Virus record (IMG/VR): IMGVR_UViG_3300031111_000007 | Span: 64,001 to 128,000 of that record | Strand: one strand, 5' to 3' | DNA: 64,000 bases | Source: a virus | In this document: positions 58,781 through 64,000 of the stretch, piece by piece | Layout: each line of letters begins with the position of its first letter | How positions within the stretch are numbered: the first letter of the stretch is position 1 | Position numbers and translations under genes: made by a program | Notes under the pieces: generated by a model | The model's database searches: none | What the model was told of the DNA's origin: nothing | Seen by the model: the letters and a program-made list of their open reading frames with translations, nothing else

Positions 58781-58794
58781 ATTTTATTTGTCAA
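58766..58794 (-). promoter_or_regulatory. Sigma70-type promoter for the 277-aa exported protein
   Basis: TTGACA (58789-58794), 17 bases, TATGCT (58766-58771) on the minus strand. The -35 is perfect. Confidence 0.75.
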
Positions 58795-58802
58795 GCTATT
58801 TT

Positions 58803-60005
58803 TTAATCAACTACAGAACCAGAATTACCAGTTGTAGCATAACCTACTTGATGGGAAATAACCGTAATCGAATTACCAGAACTGATAACCCGATTATAAC
58901 CATATGCTTTAGCCATTCCACCAACAGTTGCAGTCATACCCGGACTTGGTAATTGATAACAGAAAATATAATCACCCGGAATAGAAGCAACAGAACCAAC
59001 AGCACCATTAAATGCTGCTTCGCTTGTACCATGAGCAACCCCACCAAAACCAACAGCCTGTCCAGCTTGTAAAGCACTACCTTTAGCAGTAATTCCAATT
59101 AAATCAATATTATCATATCCCAACGGAACAATAAGCTGTCCATCAAGACCACGATTCAACTGAGCAGAACCACCCGTAGAAATAGCAAGGTTTGATGCTA
59201 TCGTACCATCAGCACTAACAAATGACTTCGAATAAACGTCATGTGCGACAGACAAATCACTATGGAAATCAACATATGCATCACTTCTTGCATGGTCGCT
59301 TTCATTACCAGCAAAAGTAACTTCAGTTAACCCACCAGCACCAGCAGCAGCATAACTTCCATTGACACCAACAACTTTAGTATTACCGAATACATCAGCA
59401 CCAACACTTCCATTAATTGAGATTCTAGCATCTTGAAAACAAGGATAATTACCTTCAGCAGATGCCCAACCATCAATACCCAAAGTAGTTTCTGAACCTA
59501 CAACCAATTCCTGTACTTGACTATCATTCCTCAAGAAATTAGAAGTAACATCAGTAGTCAAAGTAAGAATAGTTTCAGCTTCAGCTTCACCAGTACCAGA
59601 TTCAGTTTTATAAGTAGCTACTTTATCGGTTCCAAGAAATACCCATTCACTCTTTGGATATGGATGAGAACGAAATTTTTTTACCCATCCAGCTAAAAAA
59701 CCATGTATTTTTTCATAATAACCACTATCACCATCTTGACCACCAGTATACTCATAACCATCAAAAACTACAGTATCCTGACCATATGCTTCTGAACTCG
59801 CATTAAAATTAACATTCCCAACATATGCTCCACCACCAATAATTTCTGTACTATCGGAATTTTTGAGATATGTATTAGGAATAAGATCGGAATTAGCATC
59901 AGCAGCAGTATCAACTTGAGAACAATTACCACCTTCACATGCAAAGGCGTTTCCTGCCATAACCAAACTAACTACCATGAACAAAATAATAAACAATTTT
60001 TTCAT
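58803..60005 (-). CDS. Exported 400-aa repeat-like protein
   Basis: Signal peptide MKKLFIILFMVVSLVMAGNAFA (22), then CEGGNC and a long Gly/Ala/Ser/Thr/Asn/Asp-rich beta-type sequence with phrases such as SINGSVGADVFGN, GVNGSYAAAGAGG, GTIASNLAISTGGSAQ, FGGVAHGTSEAAFNG, typical of a passenger-type beta-solenoid or surface protein. No anchor or autotransporter end is visible. In the exported-protein cluster, 3 bases after the 84-aa gene. Function unknown. Confidence 0.75.
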   Translation of the reverse strand: MKKLFIILFMVVSLVMAGNAFACEGGNCSQVDTAADANSDLIPNTYLKNSDSTEIIGGGAYVGNVNFNASSEAYGQDTVVFDGYEYTGGQDGDSGYYEKIHGFLAGWVKKFRSHPYPKSEWVFLGTDKVATYKTESGTGEAEAETILTLTTDVTSNFLRNDSQVQELVVGSETTLGIDGWASAEGNYPCFQDARISINGSVGADVFGNTKVVGVNGSYAAAGAGGLTEVTFAGNESDHARSDAYVDFHSDLSVAHDVYSKSFVSADGTIASNLAISTGGSAQLNRGLDGQLIVPLGYDNIDLIGITAKGSALQAGQAVGFGGVAHGTSEAAFNGAVGSVASIPGDYIFCYQLPSPGMTATVGGMAKAYGYNRVISSGNSITVISHQVGYATTGNSGSVVD

Positions 60006-60008
60006 AAC

Positions 60009-60263
60009 TTATTCTCCTTTCGTTTCTTTAATTGTTTGTGGCTCTACCTGTTCTTCTTCTTGATTAACAGGCACAACCGCTTGTACTACTTTACCCTTGT
60101 CACTTTGTTGCACCATGATAGTACTTGGTTTCACTCCAAACAAGGCACGATAAGGCACCTTGTTATTGTATTGTGATTGAAACGCATTCGCAAGACCAAA
60201 AGAACCCAAGCAAATAATCATGGAAACTACAATTACCAAATAAGCCAACTTTCTTGTACTCAT
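60009..60263 (-). CDS. Exported 84-aa protein
   Basis: Start at 60263 (MSTRKLAYLVIVVSM), chosen for GGAG 8 bases upstream; an in-frame ATG 18 bases earlier has no site. Signal sequence (hydrophobic to about residue 23, ANA near 27-29) and a polar mature part FQSQYNNKVPYRALFGVKPSTIMVQQSDKG with an acidic Gln/Glu tail. Second gene of the exported cluster. Function unknown. Confidence 0.7.
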   Translation of the reverse strand: MSTRKLAYLVIVVSMIICLGSFGLANAFQSQYNNKVPYRALFGVKPSTIMVQQSDKGKVVQAVVPVNQEEEQVEPQTIKETKGE

Positions 60264-60292
60264 AAGCATCACTCCTTTCATAGTGTACTTTT

Positions 60293-60311
60293 GGGGGGAA
60301 TTTCACCCCCC
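60293..60311. promoter_or_regulatory. GGGGGG/CCCCCC hairpin between PEP-CTERM gene and 84-aa gene
   Basis: Six-base G stem with 7-base loop followed on the minus strand by AAAAG, not T. A similar hairpin lies at 58762-58780. Probably an RNA stability or processing element, or a regulator site. Confidence 0.5.
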
Positions 60312-60322
60312 TATTAAAACAA

Positions 60323-61102
60323 TTACTTCTTGAAAAACTTCTTTCTTGACACTGAACCAAACATGATCAGACCAGTTCCCAATAGAAGCATTGAAGCAGG
60401 TTCAGGCACAGGAGCAGCAGTTTGACCAATGAGATTATCATTACCACATTCCATAGTAAAATGGGCAAGAAAAGTTCCTGTATAAATATCTGAATTAAGA
60501 ATAGTAGTCATATCGAAACCATCCACAAAATAAATACCAGAATTAACATAATGATTAAATTGTCCACTATCCAATGCTGTTACACCATTATTAACATCAA
60601 AAGCCCATGGATTTGATTCAGATAGATTCTTAGGTTCAGCTACATCCAATAAAGTTCCATCATCGATAGAGTATATGTCCCATGTTCCATTATTCCAATC
60701 AACATCAAAAACATAATCATATCCTTTGTCATTTGGACCACCATCAACACCATAAACAGCATCACCATCAACATCAATAAATATATCACCGGAAGTATAA
60801 CTATATCCACTTACACCATTAATAAAATCCCATCCACCAGACATACCAAGCATATTATTAGAATTACTATAATACATTGCTTCTAAATCCCACGCTTGAG
60901 TATTAATCATTCCCGGTTCAACTTCATTATCCTCATTTTCACTATTATACCATGAATTACCACTGAAATCTTTTCGACCATCATAAATCGTAATGTTTTC
61001 CATACCCGTTTCTATAAATTGAACAGGTACTGCCATTGCCTGACTTCCAAAGAACAAAACCCCTACCAATAAAACAAATACTACCAACAAATTTTTCTTC
61101 AT
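60323..61102 (-). CDS. PEP-CTERM exported protein
   Basis: 259 residues. Signal peptide (about 1-24, ending QAMA), a body with many Asn/Gly/Asp/Trp (SGNSWYNSENEDNE, YSNSNNMLGMSGGWDF, DIFIDVDGDAVYGVDGGPND) typical of PEP-CTERM proteins, and a C-terminal VPEPASMLLLGTGLIMFGSV followed by RKK: the PEP motif, hydrophobic segment and basic end recognised by exosortase. Strong sigma70 promoter and GGAG site. A phage coding an exosortase substrate is unusual; the host must supply the exosortase for processing. Confidence 0.9.
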   Translation of the reverse strand: MKKNLLVVFVLLVGVLFFGSQAMAVPVQFIETGMENITIYDGRKDFSGNSWYNSENEDNEVEPGMINTQAWDLEAMYYSNSNNMLGMSGGWDFINGVSGYSYTSGDIFIDVDGDAVYGVDGGPNDKGYDYVFDVDWNNGTWDIYSIDDGTLLDVAEPKNLSESNPWAFDVNNGVTALDSGQFNHYVNSGIYFVDGFDMTTILNSDIYTGTFLAHFTMECGNDNLIGQTAAPVPEPASMLLLGTGLIMFGSVSRKKFFKK

Positions 61103-61156
61103 GACATACTCCTTTCTTAAATGTTAATAAAAACTTCATTTGCCATTTTCAAAAGG

Positions 61157-61185
61157 ACAATAACATTGTTCACTTTGTATGTCAA
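61157..61185 (-). promoter_or_regulatory. Sigma70-type promoter for the PEP-CTERM gene
   Basis: TTGACA (61180-61185), 17 bases, TATTGT (61157-61162) on the minus strand. Confidence 0.8.
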
Positions 61186-61194
61186 CTGTTTTTT

Positions 61195-61259
61195 TCAATA
61201 ATTTCGGCTATTTACTTTATTTCCTAATTATGTAATTTTTTTCATATTGAAATTATTGA
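61195..61259. repeat. 11-bp inverted repeat upstream of the PEP-CTERM promoter
   Basis: TCAATAATTTC (61195-61205) and GAAATTATTGA (61249-61259), perfect, separated by 43 bases, in the gap between the 59-aa gene and the promoter. Possible operator pair or terminator stem. Confidence 0.5.
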
Positions 61260-61263
61260 CAAT

Positions 61264-61443
61264 TTATTCGTTTAATGTATTCGATTTCCCATCTTCTTCA
61301 TTCAACTTTTTTTTCTTTTTCCATAATTTATTGCCTGTTGGTGCTTCAGATACCAATAATTCACCTTCTGGTAACTTTTTCTTAAGCATCTTTCCTTCAG
61401 GTGGTATATCTCTAATCATGTTTCCTTTGTGTTCTGTACTCAT
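61264..61443 (-). CDS. 59-aa basic protein
   Basis: MSTEHKGNMIRDIPPEGKML opens it; two PPEG/PEG-type repeats (PPEGKMLKKK, PEGELLVSE) then KLWKKKKKLNEE. The ATG overlaps the upstream stop (ATGA), good evidence for translation. No family recognised. Last gene before the exported cluster's promoter. Confidence 0.6.
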   Translation of the reverse strand: MSTEHKGNMIRDIPPEGKMLKKKLPEGELLVSEAPTGNKLWKKKKKLNEEDGKSNTLNE

Positions 61444-62051
61444 TTTAATTTTTCCTCCACTTTAATAAGAAAATCTTCTATATCGTTTAAATTGAAATTG
61501 ATTTTCCGATATCTTTCTTGAATATATGGAATGTAACTTCTATCCTGATCGTCAAGTATCATTCCCTTTCTAATCATAAAAACCAGAAAAGCAGCATCTA
61601 TCTTGTTCTTTAAGTAATGATCGATTGCTACTTTCTGGTTTCCATTTCTTTCTCTCATGTACTGATGGAATGTTTTATTATTTTCTACCATCCACTTCTT
61701 TACGAACAATGCAGATTCGGCAATACCCTTTTTTGTAGTTTCGACTTTACGTTTCTTATTCTTATCCTTCTCAATATACAACATCAAGATATTCTTTTTA
61801 AAAAACATTGGATAAGAAAAATATTTGTATAAATCAAAACCACATAAAAAGTAAGTATAAGGATCAATGTTACTCCATTTCGTTGCGAACCATTGTGCTG
61901 CTTTAATCAGGGATCGCTGGTGTCTTTCTTCCATCTTGTTGAAATGAGCTTCAAAGTCTTTAGGCATTCTATATCCTCTGCTCTTATGAAAAGCCTGTGC
62001 TTTCCTGAATGCCAGATAAACTTCTCTTATATCATCTATTGATACTGCCAT
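61440..62051 (-). CDS. Hypothetical helical protein, possible T4 gp59-type replication factor
   Basis: 203 residues, all helical and charged: VYLAFRKAQAFHKSRGYRMPKDFEAHFNKMEERHQRSLIKAAQWF, then ALFVKKWMVENNKTFHQYMRERN and a mid-protein FLCGFDLYKYFSYPMFF. Sits close to the SSB gene but has no motif I can tie to gp59; the suggestion rests only on position, length and helical character. Confidence 0.5.
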   Translation of the reverse strand: MAVSIDDIREVYLAFRKAQAFHKSRGYRMPKDFEAHFNKMEERHQRSLIKAAQWFATKWSNIDPYTYFLCGFDLYKYFSYPMFFKKNILMLYIEKDKNKKRKVETTKKGIAESALFVKKWMVENNKTFHQYMRERNGNQKVAIDHYLKNKIDAAFLVFMIRKGMILDDQDRSYIPYIQERYRKINFNLNDIEDFLIKVEEKLK

Positions 62052-62052
62052 A

Positions 62053-63153
62053 TTATAACCTTTGGTTAAACATATTTAAGTACGTTTCAATATACCGTTG
62101 GATATTATTGTTTTTCTCCCACCACAATTGAGATTTTACTCTATTATAATCCTTATTGAATGTCTTTGCTCTCAAGTCTATATCATTTGCAAGAGCTTCT
62201 ATATGAGCTATAAATTCATCATCACTTCTTGCTTTTCTCTGCATGAACTTATATGGTGTTACATCTGAGTAAACACCAACAGAACCACAAGCATTATACT
62301 CAAGACATTTAATATTAGATTTACAATGATTAAATGGATCATCTCTCAATGGAGCTAAACAAATGTCCGGTTCCATGTCCTTTAAAGCCTTTGGATATTC
62401 AAAAACATTCTCCCAAGGATGGAATTTAACTTTATTCTTGATATCCTGTAGTTCTTCAGGTATTGCTCCCATAAAAATCCAATCGTATTTGTCAGTAGTC
62501 TTTCGAATAAAATCCAATAACCCATTTCCGAAATCACCACCTTTAACTTTATCGCCAGTTACTTGTTTCATAGCAAAGTGATTCTGACTTCCACCCCATA
62601 GGATTTTAATCTTCTTTTTCTCATCATAGTAATGGTGTTTGGGATAGACTTCTCCCCATACGAACTTGGGAAGATGGTTAGGAATTACAGATATCTTTTT
62701 ACAGTATGGTGAGTATGCTTCTTTTAATTTCGCTGTTGAAACCATCATACCATCACATTCTGACATGATACGTTTGATAGTATCTTCAGCCTGATTATAA
62801 TACAGGCTTGCGTAATTCCATTTAGGAATTCCAAACAACATATCATCGATTTCGTATATAACCGGAATCGGAAATTTACTCTGCACAGCATTCTTAAAAT
62901 GCCGTATCAGTTCTAAATGCCCTTCAGTTGCACTTCTCTGGAATTGTACAAACGTAAAGGGTTTATACCAAGTAGGTTCCTGAACATAATTCATTAGATA
63001 AGTTGAATGACACATCAAATCTTTTTTTCTAAAATGATTCAAATAGAAGAATGGATAGATCACTCTGATCGTTCCACATCCTTGTGTATCACCCACATAA
63101 CTCAAAAATCCTAATTTAGCTGGACGTTTAACAGGTTGCAGTTTCTTTTTCAA
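62053..63153 (-). CDS. GT4-type glycosyltransferase
   Basis: 366 residues. Rossmann-type N-terminus (GFLSYVGDTQGCGTIRVIYPFFYL), VIYEIDDMLFGIPKW, DGMMVSTAKLKEAY, SVIPNHLPKFVW, LWGGSQNHFAMK and LAPLRDDPFNHCKSNIKCLEYNACGS with the conserved E region of GT4 enzymes. Acceptor unknown. Overlaps the zinc-ribbon gene by 4 bases, upstream of the replication/exported region. Confidence 0.8.
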   Translation of the reverse strand: MKKKLQPVKRPAKLGFLSYVGDTQGCGTIRVIYPFFYLNHFRKKDLMCHSTYLMNYVQEPTWYKPFTFVQFQRSATEGHLELIRHFKNAVQSKFPIPVIYEIDDMLFGIPKWNYASLYYNQAEDTIKRIMSECDGMMVSTAKLKEAYSPYCKKISVIPNHLPKFVWGEVYPKHHYYDEKKKIKILWGGSQNHFAMKQVTGDKVKGGDFGNGLLDFIRKTTDKYDWIFMGAIPEELQDIKNKVKFHPWENVFEYPKALKDMEPDICLAPLRDDPFNHCKSNIKCLEYNACGSVGVYSDVTPYKFMQRKARSDDEFIAHIEALANDIDLRAKTFNKDYNRVKSQLWWEKNNNIQRYIETYLNMFNQRL

Positions 63154-63437
63154 GCTATAAAACCACCCATAGAATCTGCTTTCTTTTTAATATCATCCAG
63201 ATTTTTACTCTTTTTGAGTTTATCTATGAATGCTTTATAGTCTCTGACACATTGCTCCTTGGTATAAGCAACATATTTTCCACTACCCTGTTCAGTTTCC
63301 CGTTCTACTTCACTAATCATTTTTTGACAGAATACGCAAATTTTCGGATACTCACCATCTGCCAATGGTTGAGAATTCGGAATTACTTCCACATAATTCG
63401 GTGGAAGAAATTCATTACATTTAACACACTTAGGCAT
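63150..63437 (-). CDS. Zinc-ribbon protein under a GGTWAYC-class promoter
   Basis: 95 residues. MPKCVKCNEFLPPNY and PKICVFCQKM form a CxxC/CxxC ribbon with 30 residues between; the C-terminal half is helical (YTKEQCVRDYKAFIDKLKKSKNLDDIKKKAD). Possibly a transcription or DNA-binding factor; a similar type is common in T4-like genomes. The promoter with GGTTATC box lies 35 bases upstream. Confidence 0.7.
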   Translation of the reverse strand: MPKCVKCNEFLPPNYVEVIPNSQPLADGEYPKICVFCQKMISEVERETEQGSGKYVAYTKEQCVRDYKAFIDKLKKSKNLDDIKKKADSMGGFIA

Positions 63438-63471
63438 AATTTATTTCTTCTCCTTATATAGACTCCTTTCA

Positions 63472-63502
63472 TCTATATCACATTCAGTAAAAAAAGATAA
63501 CC
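63472..63502 (-). promoter_or_regulatory. GGTWAYC-class promoter for the zinc-ribbon operon
   Basis: Minus strand GGTTATC (63496-63502), 18 bases with T7 and ending TGTGA, then TATAGA (63472-63477). Confidence 0.75.
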
Positions 63503-63509
63503 CATTTTT

Positions 63510-64000
63510 TTATTTTTTATTTTCATCATTATCTTTTTTTTCTTTTTCTTCATAAGCATTATTATCTCGCTTATGGTATTTCGATTCAAGATCACGTTTC
63601 AATGCTCTCTTGACTTTCTTTAAATCACCAACCCTAATCTCATCCAATTGATCATCACTTTCAAGACGATCAATCGTACCCATGATAATAGTTCGAATAT
63701 CATCAGCATCAACATGAACATCAGCATATTCTTTACTCCTGATTGTAGCTTCAACTGAATCACAGATCATTAATACGGCAGCTTCCAATGTGGTAGGTGG
63801 ATTGGTATTACGATATCGAAACATATCTTCCTCAATACCAGTTGCAGCATTAGCCAAAGATTTAATAACTGTATTGCCATGGTGTTGAGTAATAGGTGGG
63901 ATTAATGTAGATGGAAAATCAACCATCTGACATAATATCAATGCTCCATCTGCAATATGCTTCGATATCAAATGAAATGAAACCATAGGTTCCAATTTCT
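63510..64000 (-). CDS. PgpH-like HD-domain phosphodiesterase, C-terminal part (partial)
   Basis: Open to the right edge; only the last 163 or so residues are in the window. LISKHIADGALILCQ, PPITQHHGNTVIKSL, EDMFRYRNTNPPTTLEAAVLMICDSVEA and a DQLDEIRVGDLKKVKRAL segment closely follow the C-terminus of 7TMR-HD/PgpH proteins, which hydrolyse c-di-AMP in bacteria; HH and the D in CDSVEA are metal ligands in that family. The N-terminal HD half is outside. A phage protein of this type might degrade a cyclic nucleotide signal; that is inference. Confidence 0.8.
   Translation of the reverse strand, partial: KLEPMVSFHLISKHIADGALILCQMVDFPSTLIPPITQHHGNTVIKSLANAATGIEEDMFRYRNTNPPTTLEAAVLMICDSVEATIRSKEYADVHVDADDIRTIIMGTIDRLESDDQLDEIRVGDLKKVKRALKRDLESKYHKRDNNAYEEKEKKDNDENKK

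Noticed and set aside
1-64000. CRISPR arrays, insertion sequences and att sites
   Set aside because: No regularly spaced direct repeats, transposase or integrase genes were found by reading; serine tracts are coding repeats.

Overview
The window is an AT-rich piece of a tailed phage genome of the T4-like (contractile-tail, myovirus) type. It carries recognisable T4-type genes for the baseplate (gp53, gp5, gp6, gp25, plus gp27-like and gp7/P2-I-like proteins), head completion (gp4) and replication/recombination (gp43 family B polymerase, gp41-like helicase, gp32-like SSB, UvsW, UvsY). No bacterial housekeeping block, insertion sequence or CRISPR array is visible. A PEP-CTERM sorting signal on one exported protein points to a Gram-negative host that has exosortase; this is inference.

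Layout, mostly minus strand. 1-13123: late baseplate operon, interrupted by a cargo-like block (a 637-aa Cys-rich protein, a CCA-adding enzyme and small basic proteins) whose N-termini resemble the T4 capsid-targeting sequence. 13178-13502: a stand-alone unit with a consensus sigma70 promoter, a 50-aa acidic protein and a terminator. 13499-19626: a glycosyltransferase next to poly-serine tail-fibre genes. 19627-23591: head/neck and small capsid-type proteins. 23677-26073 (plus strand): lysis-type cassette with a PAS protein, a DUF5675-like protein and a holin-like protein. 26057-34855: replication and repair, with three tRNA genes. 34852-42827: small leader-bearing proteins, virion-decoration proteins sharing a DGTGKGYLA-type N-terminus, and a metallophosphoesterase. 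42884-56181: a long sugar cluster (split HldE-like enzymes with a kinase-cupin fusion, DegT aminotransferase, nucleotide-sugar dehydratase, glycosyltransferases, methyltransferases, a GT9-methyltransferase-GT4 fusion, and a papain-like protease). 56181-57728: small membrane protein and SSB. 57896-61102: four exported proteins, two under consensus sigma70 promoters. 61264-64000: small proteins, a glycosyltransferase, and the C-terminus of a PgpH-like HD phosphodiesterase.

Three promoter classes can be read directly. (1) TATAAATA late promoters stand in front of baseplate, fibre, head, lysis and decoration operons. (2) TTGACA-17-TATNNT sigma70 promoters stand in front of the exported proteins and the 50-aa protein. 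(3) An apparently new class, GGTWAYC-18 bp-TATANN with a T-tract and an extended -10, stands in front of SSB, the replicative helicase, UvsY/UvsW and a zinc-ribbon gene. This gives a plausible early/middle/late programme.

The most striking proposals are: enzymes, above all a tRNA CCA-adding enzyme, carrying capsid-targeting leaders inside a late operon, so possibly packaged and injected; an early secretome with a PEP-CTERM protein; the new promoter class; and a sugar-nucleotide pathway encoded alongside serine-rich tail fibres.
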